A DNA stretch of 64,000 bases. Source: an uncultured Propionibacterium sp. Its GTDB lineage: Bacteria > Actinomycetota > Actinomycetes > Propionibacteriales > Propionibacteriaceae. Below, one piece after another: positions 53,157-60,841 of this stretch; the stretch's first letter is position 1, and each line of letters starts with the position of its first letter. The stretch is from positions 124,001 through 188,000 of the forward strand of contig CALHWB010000052.1 of assembly GCA_938036835.1 (NCBI GenBank), read 5' to 3'. Under the pieces are notes generated by a model. The model was not told the origin of the DNA, searched no databases, and saw nothing but the letters and a program-made list of their open reading frames with translations. A program made the position numbers and the translations under genes.

Positions 53157-53857
53157 TCTGCGGCGTTGTCCAGGCCGCGCAGCGAGTCGTAGTCGACCAG
53201 CACGCATTCGATGCCGCGATCGACCGCCAGGGTGCGGGCCTGTGGCTTGATCTGTTGGGCGGCGAAAACCCCGCGTACCTCGCCCAATAGCGGATCACGA
53301 TTCATCAGGTCCAGGTATCGGGTGAGTTGTTCCACCCCGTCGATCTCGCCTCGACGCTTGACCTCAACGGCAACATAGTGTCCCTGCGTATCGCGGCACA
53401 GCAGATCCACCGGCCCGATAGCTGTCATGTGTTCCCGGCGGACCAGACTCAGTCCGGCACCCAAGGAATCGGGATGCTCTGCCAGCAGCGCCTGCAGATG
53501 GGCTTCTACACCGTCCTTGCGCAATCCTGGGTCGATACCCAGTTCTACGCTGTGATCCAACTCGATATCGCCGACGCTTATCTGGAGGGTATCGCCGCCC
53601 CGGGCTCGCACCATCCAGACCTCCCGAATGCGGGCAGCGGCATCCGTGGCGGTCGTAACCATGCCGGCCTGCTCCGGTGTCAGCACCGTCAACGTACAGG
53701 GAGGACTCATCCAGTTCAGCGGTTTGTACGCGCGATCATCGGCGTGAATCGACACCGAACCATCGGCTTTCAGCAGGATCAGTCGCCGACCCATCGGCAG
53801 ATGCGCAGTCAACCTGCCGCCATAATCAACCTGGCATTCCGCGATCACCACACGCAC
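53144..53857 (-). CDS. nucS: Mismatch-specific endonuclease NucS/EndoMS
   Basis: Cuts both strands at mismatched bases. It is the post-replicative mismatch repair enzyme of actinobacteria, which lack MutS/MutL. It has 237 residues. The N-terminal dimerisation/DNA-binding domain is followed by a RecB-like nuclease domain with D151 (GPVDLLC), E165 and K167 (VAVEVKRRG). The C-terminus NAADRLF fits the clamp-binding tail known for this family. GTG at 53857 lies 6 nt after TAGGTT, so it is probably leaderless. It diverges from the zinc-ribbon-like gene. Confidence 0.94.
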   Translation of the reverse strand: MRVVIAECQVDYGGRLTAHLPMGRRLILLKADGSVSIHADDRAYKPLNWMSPPCTLTVLTPEQAGMVTTATDAAARIREVWMVRARGGDTLQISVGDIELDHSVELGIDPGLRKDGVEAHLQALLAEHPDSLGAGLSLVRREHMTAIGPVDLLCRDTQGHYVAVEVKRRGEIDGVEQLTRYLDLMNRDPLLGEVRGVFAAQQIKPQARTLAVDRGIECVLVDYDSLRGLDNAADRLF

Positions 53858-53863
53858 GGCCCA

Positions 53864-53869
53864 AACCTA
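53864..53869 (-). promoter_or_regulatory. -10 element, probable leaderless start of nucS
   Basis: TAGGTT on the minus strand, 6 nt, then the nucS GTG. No ribosome site precedes the start. Confidence 0.5.
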
Positions 53870-53884
53870 CCCGAATCCGTGCCC

Positions 53885-53890
53885 TAGGCT
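53885..53890 (+). promoter_or_regulatory. -10 element, probable leaderless start of the zinc-ribbon-like gene
   Basis: TAGGCT, 6 nt (TGCGTC), then ATG at 53897. It is back to back with the nucS -10, so both promoters fit in the 39-nt gap. Confidence 0.5.
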
Positions 53891-53896
53891 TGCGTC

Positions 53897-54169
53897 ATGG
53901 CGCGGCGTCCAAACAAATACCATCGTCCGGTGCGGCCACTGCGACTGGCAGGTGAAGCCAGTACCTCGAAGTCGGATGGCCGCTGGATCACCCGGCCGGT
54001 CCGGGCAGAGAACGCCCTGAAAACCTATACCTGCCCGGAATGCCAGCGGCCCATCCCCCCGGGTACCGCCCATCTGGTCGCCTGGCCGCATACCCCGCCG
54101 ATCGGATCCTCATCGGGTCTGGATCATCGACGCCACTACCACCGCTCCTGCTGGGAGCGACGCAGATGA
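53897..54169 (+). CDS. Small conserved Cys/His (zinc-ribbon or HNH-like) protein
   Basis: A 90-residue basic protein of unknown function. It has a CPECQ motif at about 50-54, and His and Cys residues near the end (HYHRSCW), suggesting a zinc site. Similar small actinobacterial proteins are often labelled ATP/GTP-binding without clear reason; no nucleotide-binding loop is visible here. The stop overlaps the following hydrolase gene by 4 bases (ATGA), so the two are coupled. Confidence 0.72.
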   Translation: MARRPNKYHRPVRPLRLAGEASTSKSDGRWITRPVRAENALKTYTCPECQRPIPPGTAHLVAWPHTPPIGSSSGLDHRRHYHRSCWERRR

Positions 54170-54966
54170 GCCTGCGGATCACCGCCCGCGGCCACGGTCC
54201 GGCAAGGCTGGCCTGGCTGCATGGCTTGTTCGGCCAGGGGCGGAACTTCAACACGGTCGCTGGAATGCTGGACGAGGCCGCCACCAGCCTACTGATCGAT
54301 CTGCCCAACCACGGCCGTTCGTCCTGGACCGATCGGTTCGACTATGACCTGTTTGCCGATCTAGTGGCTATCGAGTTGCGGTCGGGTTACGCCGACAGCC
54401 GACCGGTCGTCCTCCTCGGTCACTCGATGGGTGGCAAGATCGCCATGCGGCTGGCGTTGCGTCACCCCGAATTGATCCAAGGCCTGGTGGTAATCGACAT
54501 CGCCCCGATCGCCCGGCAAGAAACTACCGAGTTCGCCAACTATATCGACGCCCTGCTCGACCTGGATCTGGCCAGCCTGCCCGACCGGCGGGCAGCCGAC
54601 GAAATATTGCGAACCGCCATCCCCAATCCCACAACCCGCGCCTTCCTATTGCAGAATCTGGATCGGGAATCCGCCGGTGGCTGGCGATGGCTCGCCAACC
54701 TCCCGCTGCTGCGGGCTGGCCTGGCCAGGCTGGCCGGCTGGCCAGAAACGAATGACCAGTGGGCTGGCCCGGTGCTGTGGTTGGTCGGTCAACAATCCGA
54801 CTTCGTGTCTCGGCAAGCCGAGCCGGCTATGCGCCGGTACTTCCCGGAAACCCATCTGGTCGAAATCCCCGATGCCGGCCATTGGGTACACGCCGACCAG
54901 CCGCGCGCGGTTGCCGCCGCCATTGCCGGTTTTCTGACCCGCCTTGAATCGCAGGATCGGCACTGA
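54166..54966 (+). CDS. Alpha/beta-fold hydrolase (YbfF-like esterase)
   Basis: A 266-residue cytosolic hydrolase. The nucleophile elbow is GHSMGG (Ser87), the oxyanion region is HGLFGQGRNF, an Asp is near LVGQQSDFVS, and the His lies in AGHWVHAD. The sequence around LPNHGRSSW and GHSMGGKIAMRLAL is typical of the YbfF esterase branch. The physiological substrate is unknown. ATG at 54166 is set by the 4-base overlap with the upstream gene. Confidence 0.87.
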   Translation: MSLRITARGHGPARLAWLHGLFGQGRNFNTVAGMLDEAATSLLIDLPNHGRSSWTDRFDYDLFADLVAIELRSGYADSRPVVLLGHSMGGKIAMRLALRHPELIQGLVVIDIAPIARQETTEFANYIDALLDLDLASLPDRRAADEILRTAIPNPTTRAFLLQNLDRESAGGWRWLANLPLLRAGLARLAGWPETNDQWAGPVLWLVGQQSDFVSRQAEPAMRRYFPETHLVEIPDAGHWVHADQPRAVAAAIAGFLTRLESQDRH

Positions 54967-55066
54967 CCAACCCGGCGTCTTTTGATTGGCCCATGCCGGT
55001 CAGCAGGGATCGGATTTCACCGCGGTGGCCCCGCCAGGCCGGCATGCTCGCCCAACCGGCAGACCG

Positions 55067-55786
55067 TCATCCCACGCTGACGGTGTCGATATGGGCCGGG
55101 CTGATCGGCTTCGGGGAAGCGTCCCGTGAGACGCCCTTAGCTGCGATGGCCGCCACCACGGCCAACGATGCCTCATCCATTTTTCCGAAAACCGTGTAGT
55201 CGGGCGATAGCTGGGTATCTGCCCAGACGAGAAAGAACTGGGATCCGTTGGTGTCCGGACCGGCATTGGCCATGGCCACCGTCCCCGCGGGATAGGTTTC
55301 GTTCCCGGCCAGTTCGTCGGCATAGCGGTAACCCGGACCACCCGTTCCGGTGCCGGTGGGGTCACCACATTGCAACACGAAGATGCCGCGATCGACCAGC
55401 CGATGACACGAAGTGTCATTGTAGAAACCCTGCTGGACCAGCGCGGCGAAGGAGTTGACGGTACACGGCGCCGCCGCGCGATCGAGAGCGAGCGCCACCT
55501 GTCCTTCGGTCATGTTCAGCGTGAAGGTCACGGTGCCGCTGGCCGGCACATCCCTGCCGGAGGGTGGATCCACCGGACGGGCGGGCGGACCCGCGGCCTC
55601 ATATTCGCAGGTGACGGTGCCGCCTCCGGATCCACCGACGCTGCTCGCCGGTGCGGCAGCACCGGTCGGTTCTACGGCCGACTGCGAAGCCGTGCTGGGA
55701 TCTGCCGGCCTGCTGGCACAGCCCGCCAGTACCGCCCCACCTGCCATCATGACTAGCAAGGTCCTCACAATCCGTGCTCGCTTCAC
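55067..55786 (-). CDS. Lipoprotein cyclophilin-type peptidyl-prolyl isomerase
   Basis: Extracytoplasmic PPIase, likely a folding helper for exported proteins. It has about 239 residues. The N-terminus KRARIVRTLLVMMAGGAVLAGC carries a lipobox with Cys23. A Ser/Thr/Pro/Gly-rich linker and a cyclophilin domain follow (~80-239; FYNDTSCHRLVDRG, NTGSQFF-like NGSQFFLVWAD, YTVFGKM). The classic catalytic FHR motif is CHR here, so activity may be reduced. GTG at 55786 is chosen because AAGGGA sits 8 nt upstream; ATG at 55795 has no room for a ribosome site. Confidence 0.87.
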   Translation of the reverse strand: MKRARIVRTLLVMMAGGAVLAGCASRPADPSTASQSAVEPTGAAAPASSVGGSGGGTVTCEYEAAGPPARPVDPPSGRDVPASGTVTFTLNMTEGQVALALDRAAAPCTVNSFAALVQQGFYNDTSCHRLVDRGIFVLQCGDPTGTGTGGPGYRYADELAGNETYPAGTVAMANAGPDTNGSQFFLVWADTQLSPDYTVFGKMDEASLAVVAAIAAKGVSRDASPKPISPAHIDTVSVG

Positions 55787-55815
55787 TTCTGCCATCCCTT
55801 CATGCCGGCGCCCGG

Positions 55816-55821
55816 TAGGCT
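55816..55821 (+). promoter_or_regulatory. -10 element, probable leaderless start of the adenosyltransferase gene
   Basis: TAGGCT, 7 nt (GAACATC), then ATG at 55829. It lies in the short divergent gap with the cyclophilin gene, and no ribosome site is visible. Confidence 0.5.
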
Positions 55822-55828
55822 GAACATC

Positions 55829-56449
55829 ATGGTTAACCTGACCCGCATCTACACCCGCACCGGCGATGCCGGCAAGACCCGGCTATCGGACAATTCGGTG
55901 GCCCCGAAAACCGATCCAAGGGTCGAGGCCTACGGTCAGGTCGACGAACTCAATTCTGCCATTGGCCTGCTGCTGGCCCAATATCGACTCGATGAGGCGG
56001 CCCGCGCGGCGCTGGAACTGATACAAAACGAATTGTTAGATCTGGGTGCCGATCTGTCCACCCCGGTCATCGCCGATCCGAAGACGACACCGCTACGCAT
56101 CGTCTCGACCAGCATCGACCGGCTGGAACGCTGGTGTGACGAGTTTGGCGAACAATCGCCGGCGTTGCGCTCGTTCATCCTCCCGGGTGGTACCCCAACC
56201 GCTGCCTGGTTGCACACCTGCCGGACCCTGGCGCGCCGGGCCGAACGAGCCGGTTGGTCGGCCGCCGAGCGGGTGGGATTGGAAGATGGCGACGAGACAC
56301 CGACCGGTGGCATCAATGTCTTGGCGCTGCGCTATCTGAACCGACTCAGCGACCTGCTGTTCATCATGGCGCGACGGGCCAATGCGCTGGACGGGCAGGC
56401 CGAAACCCTGTGGGTGCCTGGCGGGGAGCGCAATCCGGCCGGTAGGTGA
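55829..56449 (+). CDS. PduO-type ATP:cob(I)alamin adenosyltransferase
   Basis: Converts cob(I)alamin to adenosylcobalamin, the cofactor of methylmalonyl-CoA mutase. It has 206 residues. The N-terminal ATP-binding segment is TRTGDAGKTRLSDNS, followed by PRVEAYGQVDELNSAIGLL, FILPGGT and the CRTLARRAER helix with the conserved Arg. It is an all-helical trimer-forming family of the same size. ATG at 55829 gives the family N-terminus. Its function fits with the epimerase 4 kb away. Confidence 0.93.
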   Translation: MVNLTRIYTRTGDAGKTRLSDNSVAPKTDPRVEAYGQVDELNSAIGLLLAQYRLDEAARAALELIQNELLDLGADLSTPVIADPKTTPLRIVSTSIDRLERWCDEFGEQSPALRSFILPGGTPTAAWLHTCRTLARRAERAGWSAAERVGLEDGDETPTGGINVLALRYLNRLSDLLFIMARRANALDGQAETLWVPGGERNPAGR

Positions 56450-56486
56450 TCGCGATCATTCGAACCCGGGTGGGCATGAGGCGGAA

Positions 56487-57536
56487 TCAAGGCACCCGAT
56501 GCGTCCACTGCCGGGTGGCGAACTTCGTACGCACCAGTTCCGCAGCCCGGGACAGATCATCTGGACTGTACTCGGCCGCGACACAATTGTAGCGGGACCT
56601 GAAGTAGGCCAAGAAGTTTGCCATTATCTGCTCGCGGGGCAGCCCGGTTTGCGAACGCATCGGATCGACGCGCTTGTTGGCGCTTCTGGTTCCCTTGTCC
56701 GACAGTTTCTCCCGGCCGATGCGCAATACCTCAAGCATTTTATCGGCGTCCATATCGTATGCACTGGTCACGTGGTGCAGCACCGTACCATCGGTGAACC
56801 GGCGCTGGGCGGCGCCGCCGATCTTCCCGGCGTCCGAGGCGATGTCATTGAGCGGCACGTAGCGGGCATCGATGCCCACCTCCGCCAGTGCCCCCAGTAC
56901 CCAATCATCGAGAAAGGCATAGGACTGCTCGAAGCTCAGTCCCTCAACCAGCGCTCCGGGCACCACCAGCGAGTAGGTTATGCAGTTGCCCGGCTCCATG
57001 AACATCGCGCCACCGCCGGTGATCCGGCGGACCACCTGAATGCCATGTTTATCCGCACCGGCCTGGTCGATCTCATTCCGATAGGATTGAAAGGAGCCGA
57101 TAACCACCAGCGGCGCATCCCATTCCCAGAGCCGGAAGGTCGGGTTGCGCCGTCCCGCGCCAACGTCCTCGGCGATCACCTGGTCGAGAGCGACATGCAT
57201 GGCTGGGTCCAGAACGCGGGCATCGATCACGTCAAATGTCAGATCCTGCCAGCCAATCGCCTTACCCAACCCCCGGCGGACCGCGATTCCCACCGCCTCG
57301 GCGGTGAATCCGATCATCGTCACCGATTCGCCAAGCGCGCTATCTATGGCCGCAGCCAGTTCGGCCACCGATGCGGTCGCCGGCAATCCGTTGAGTGCGC
57401 CGTCGATATCCTCCAGCGCGGTGTCGGGTTCGAGGAAGAAATCACCGGAGATGCGCACATTGGCCAATCGATCGTCAACCACCTCGACATCCGCAGCTAC
57501 CAGTTTGCCACCCCGGACCTTGTACTCCCCGCGCAC
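56487..57536 (-). CDS. Lipoate-protein ligase with accessory domain at the N-terminus
   Basis: Attaches lipoate to 2-oxoacid dehydrogenase and glycine cleavage proteins. It has 349 residues. The ligase domain (~100-349) shows RRITGGGAMF at 170-179 and catalytic-type Lys238 in DAGKIGGAAQRR. The first ~90 residues (EYKVRGGKLVAADVEVVDD, RISGDFFLEP) match the accessory domain that is C-terminal in E. coli LplA and a separate LplB protein in some archaea. Here it is fused in front. GTG at 57536 has GGAGGAGAGC upstream. It follows DUF2550 by 19 nt and is probably on the atp transcript. Confidence 0.87.
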   Translation of the reverse strand: MRGEYKVRGGKLVAADVEVVDDRLANVRISGDFFLEPDTALEDIDGALNGLPATASVAELAAAIDSALGESVTMIGFTAEAVGIAVRRGLGKAIGWQDLTFDVIDARVLDPAMHVALDQVIAEDVGAGRRNPTFRLWEWDAPLVVIGSFQSYRNEIDQAGADKHGIQVVRRITGGGAMFMEPGNCITYSLVVPGALVEGLSFEQSYAFLDDWVLGALAEVGIDARYVPLNDIASDAGKIGGAAQRRFTDGTVLHHVTSAYDMDADKMLEVLRIGREKLSDKGTRSANKRVDPMRSQTGLPREQIMANFLAYFRSRYNCVAAEYSPDDLSRAAELVRTKFATRQWTHRVP

Positions 57537-57555
57537 GATGCTCTCCTCCCAGCCA

Positions 57556-58008
57556 TCAGTAGTCCGTATTCCGCCGGTAGGCCTGACCGGGTGGTGCCGA
57601 CTCCAGCCAACTCACCAGGCCCACCGCCGACCCCTCATTGAGAGCCAGCTCCCACTGCCCCGGATCCTTGCCTAGCACCCTGACGTCGATTATCCGTGCC
57701 CGAGAATTGAACAGTCCGGCCACCTGCTCGGTACCGTCCCGCAGACCGGCCAGCTCGGTTTCGCCGCGGACGAAAACCCGGCTGGGACGCGGCCAAGGAT
57801 GCCAGATCAGATACCATTCGAGTACCTCGCCGCGGTATCTCGCCAGGCCTAAGCGCCAAACCGACCCGTTGGCCGCTCGTAGCGCGCAATCGAACAGGCC
57901 GCCCACCACGCTTAACCACCAGCGACGAAGCAGCAGGTTCACCAGATACAGCAGCCCGAGAATGGCTACGATCATGACGATCGTCATCAACCACTCCGGC
58001 ACCGGCAT
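57556..58008 (-). CDS. DUF2550 family membrane-anchored protein
   Basis: A 150-residue protein with one N-terminal membrane helix (~6-26) and a conserved domain (GLFDCALRAANGSVWRLGLARYRGEVLEWYLIWHPWPRPSRVFVRG) of the actinobacterial DUF2550 family. No function is established. It lies 21 nt after atpC, as the homologue does in mycobacteria (Rv1312), and is likely co-transcribed with the ATP synthase. Confidence 0.87.
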   Translation of the reverse strand: MPVPEWLMTIVMIVAILGLLYLVNLLLRRWWLSVVGGLFDCALRAANGSVWRLGLARYRGEVLEWYLIWHPWPRPSRVFVRGETELAGLRDGTEQVAGLFNSRARIIDVRVLGKDPGQWELALNEGSAVGLVSWLESAPPGQAYRRNTDY

Positions 58009-58029
58009 GTCTGGAGGTTAGCGCAATGA

Positions 58030-58458
58030 TCAACTCCTCGCACCGGGAAGCGCGATTTGTTCTTGTTTCTCCGCGGCGCGGACCTGCGCAACATAGCGAC
58101 GATAGCTGCGTAGCTCTGCCTCCGAGACCTCGGCGGCCTGAACCCGTGCATTGAGCGCGGCATGAGCGATCCGGGCCTCGTCAACCGAGATCCGGCTAGC
58201 CAACTCGCCGAAGGCGGACAGCACCGAAACCCTGTTGTCGACCACCGAGATGAAACCCGAGTCGATCGCGATGATCTGGCGCACCCCATCGGTACCCACC
58301 ACCTCGGCGGCGTGCGGCACCAATGCCGCCATGAACGGTTCATGGCCCGGCAAGATACCGATGTCGCCTTCCGTGGTACGCACCAGCACACTGGTGGCCT
58401 CTCCCGTCCAGACCGGGCCATCGGTGGCCACGAACCTAACCGACAATGGCCCAGCCAT
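58030..58458 (-). CDS. atpC: ATP synthase epsilon subunit
   Basis: Central-stalk subunit that links rotation and inhibits ATP hydrolysis. It has 142 residues. The N-terminal beta-sandwich (VWTGEATSVLVRTTEGDIGILPGHEPFMAAL) and the C-terminal helical pair (DEARIAHAALNARVQ) are both present, so the C-terminal inhibitory part is retained. The start shares one base with the atpD stop (TGATG). Confidence 0.95.
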   Translation of the reverse strand: MAGPLSVRFVATDGPVWTGEATSVLVRTTEGDIGILPGHEPFMAALVPHAAEVVGTDGVRQIIAIDSGFISVVDNRVSVLSAFGELASRISVDEARIAHAALNARVQAAEVSEAELRSYRRYVAQVRAAEKQEQIALPGARS

Positions 58459-59909
58459 CAGTTGCCCTTCTTGATGTCATCCCATTTGCGCATGACGTCT
58501 TCCATGCCACCCACATTGAAGAAGGCCTGCTCGGGGATCTCATCGCATTCGCCATCGCAGATCATCTTGAAGCCGGACACCGTCTCGGCCACCGGAACGG
58601 TGGATCCCTCGACGCCGGTGAACTTCTCGGCCACATAGAAGTTCTGGCTCAAGAACTGTTGGATCCGGCGGGCCCGATTGACCAGGATCTTGTCGTCCTC
58701 GGATAGCTCATCAATGCCGAGGATGGCGATGATGTCCTGAAGCTCCTTGTTGCGCTGCAGAATCTGCTTGACCCGGGTGGCCACATCGTAATGCTCCTGG
58801 CCGATGTACTGCGCATCCAGGATCCGGCTGGAAGAAGTCAGGGGATCCACTGCAGGGTAGATGCCGCGCGAGGCGATGGCTCTCGATAACTCGGTGGTGG
58901 CGTCCAGATGGGCGAAGGTGGTCGCCGGTGCCGGATCGGTGTAGTCGTCTGCGGGTACGTAAATCGCCTGCATAGAAGTGATCGAATGCCCCCGAGTGGA
59001 AGTGATACGTTCCTGAAGCTGACCCATCTCATCGGCCAGGTTCGGTTGATAGCCCACCGCCGAGGGCATCCGGCCGAGCAACGTCGATACCTCCGAACCG
59101 GCCTGGGTGAACCGGAAGATGTTGTCGATAAACAGCAATACGTCCTGGTTCTCGACATCGCGGAAATATTCCGCCATGGTCAGGGCCGACAGCGCAACCC
59201 GCAGGCGGGTGCCCGGGGGTTCGTCCATCTGGCCGAAAACTAACGCGGTGTCCTTGAGCACATCCGCGCCAGCCATCTCGTTGATCAGGTCATTGCCCTC
59301 ACGGGTACGCTCCCCCACGCCGGCGAACACCGAGGTACCACCAAAATTGTGGGCGATCCGGAAGATCATCTCCTGGATCAGCACCGTCTTACCCACCCCT
59401 GCACCGCCGAACAGGCCGATCTTGCCGCCCTGCACATAGGGTGTGAGCAAATCGATGACTTTGATACCGGTGTTCAGCATCTCGGTTTCCGGCTGGAGGG
59501 CATCGAAAGCGGGCGGATCGCGATGGATAGGCCAACGCTCGGTTATCTGCACACTCGCGGGATCGGCATTCAACACATCGCCTATGACATTCCAGACATG
59601 ACCCTTGGTAATCTGGCCAACCGGCACGGTGATCGGCCCACCGGTGTCGACTACCGGGGAACCGCGCCGCACGCCATCGGTGGGTTTCAGCGAGATACAA
59701 CGCACCTCGTTCTCGCCGATCTGTAACTGCACCTCCAGCGTGATGGTGTGCCGGTCGGCTTCCACGCCGGCGTCCACCAGCAAGGCATTGTAGATCTCTG
59801 GAATCCGGTCGGACGGGAACTCGACATCGATCACCGAGCCGATCACCCGGGTCACCCGACCGGCGCCCGCTGCCGGGCTGAAGGTGGCAGTGGTCTGTGT
59901 GGCCGTCAT
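58458..59909 (-). CDS. atpD: ATP synthase subunit beta
   Basis: Catalytic F1 subunit. It has 483 residues. The P-loop is GGAGVGKT at 168-175, followed by GERTREGNDL (catalytic Glu), LLFIDNIFRFTQAGSEVS (Walker B and switch region), the DELSEED-equivalent ELSEDDK, and YVPADDYTDPAPATTF. All catalytic residues appear intact. The gene is 3 nt from atpG. Confidence 0.98.
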   Translation of the reverse strand: MTATQTTATFSPAAGAGRVTRVIGSVIDVEFPSDRIPEIYNALLVDAGVEADRHTITLEVQLQIGENEVRCISLKPTDGVRRGSPVVDTGGPITVPVGQITKGHVWNVIGDVLNADPASVQITERWPIHRDPPAFDALQPETEMLNTGIKVIDLLTPYVQGGKIGLFGGAGVGKTVLIQEMIFRIAHNFGGTSVFAGVGERTREGNDLINEMAGADVLKDTALVFGQMDEPPGTRLRVALSALTMAEYFRDVENQDVLLFIDNIFRFTQAGSEVSTLLGRMPSAVGYQPNLADEMGQLQERITSTRGHSITSMQAIYVPADDYTDPAPATTFAHLDATTELSRAIASRGIYPAVDPLTSSSRILDAQYIGQEHYDVATRVKQILQRNKELQDIIAILGIDELSEDDKILVNRARRIQQFLSQNFYVAEKFTGVEGSTVPVAETVSGFKMICDGECDEIPEQAFFNVGGMEDVMRKWDDIKKGN

Positions 59910-59912
59910 CTT

Positions 59913-60836
59913 TCAGCGCTCCTGTCCAGCACCCGACAGCGCACCAGCGCCGCCGACGATTTCGTTGATTTCCTGCGTGATCTCGGCCTGCCGGGCCTGG
60001 TTGGCCTGGCGGGTCAGCTCCCTGATGAGTTCCTTAGCGTTGTCGGTGGCCGAATGCATGGCCTGTTGCCGGGCGGCTAGCTCGGATGCCGCGGACTGGC
60101 GCAGCATGAACTTGATCGAATCAATGATGTACATGGGCAGCAACGCATTCAGCACACTGTCTGCATCCGGCTCGAAGGTGTAATCGGGAATGAAGTTCCC
60201 GGAAAGTTCGTCGGGGGCGAAGTCCTCCTCATCGGCCTCGGTCACCTCCAAGGGCAGCAGTCGGACGATACGCACCCGCTGGGAGACCAGGGATTTGAAC
60301 TCGGTGAATACGACATGCAACTCGCTGACCCCGCCAGCCGCCTGACGGGTGAGAAAACTCGCCATCAGGGTATCGCCTACCTCCTTAGCGTTCCTATAGT
60401 GCGGCGCTTCACTGAAACCGGTCCAGGACCGCACCACCGGAATCCCCCGAAAGGCGAAGTAGTCCCGGGCCTTGCGCCCGCAAACGTACAGGTCGGCTCC
60501 GACTCCCTGATCGGCCAGATGCCGCAGCAGCCCCTCGGCAGCCCGCACCACATTACCCGGGTAGCCACCCGCCAGGCCGCGATCGCTGCCGATCACCAGC
60601 ACGGCCGAGCGTTCCCGCCGCCGGTGATCCTGGGTCAGCGGGTGGTCCACCTGGGCGAAAGTGGCCACCATGTTCACCGCACGATGCAGCTCATGGGTGT
60701 ATTCCAACGCTGCCTGCGCCTTGGCTTCCGCACGGCTGACCCGGGAGGCCGCTATCAACTCCATGGCCTTGGTGATCTTCATCGTTGCGGCCACCGAGTC
60801 CCGGCGCTCCCGCAACTCACGCAGGGAACCGCCCAT
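59913..60836 (-). CDS. atpG: ATP synthase gamma subunit
   Basis: Rotor shaft of F1. It has 307 residues. N-terminal coiled coil MGGSLRELRERRDSVAATMKITKAMELIA and C-terminal SATDNAKELIRELTRQANQARQAEITQEI are the paired helices. The short insert around VTEADEEDFAPDE is acidic, as in other actinobacteria. It lies between atpA and atpD. Confidence 0.96.
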   Translation of the reverse strand: MGGSLRELRERRDSVAATMKITKAMELIAASRVSRAEAKAQAALEYTHELHRAVNMVATFAQVDHPLTQDHRRRERSAVLVIGSDRGLAGGYPGNVVRAAEGLLRHLADQGVGADLYVCGRKARDYFAFRGIPVVRSWTGFSEAPHYRNAKEVGDTLMASFLTRQAAGGVSELHVVFTEFKSLVSQRVRIVRLLPLEVTEADEEDFAPDELSGNFIPDYTFEPDADSVLNALLPMYIIDSIKFMLRQSAASELAARQQAMHSATDNAKELIRELTRQANQARQAEITQEINEIVGGAGALSGAGQER

Positions 60837-60841
60837 CCCGA

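Noticed and set aside
54992..55046. CATGCCGG/CCGGCATG inverted repeat between the convergent hydrolase and cyclophilin genes, as a terminator
   Set aside because: The loop is 39 nt, too long to be confident of a functional terminator.
56448..56459. 12-bp palindrome TGATCGCGATCA at the cobalamin adenosyltransferase stop codon
   Set aside because: No loop for a terminator hairpin and no promoter close by; it overlaps the stop codon, so it is likely chance.
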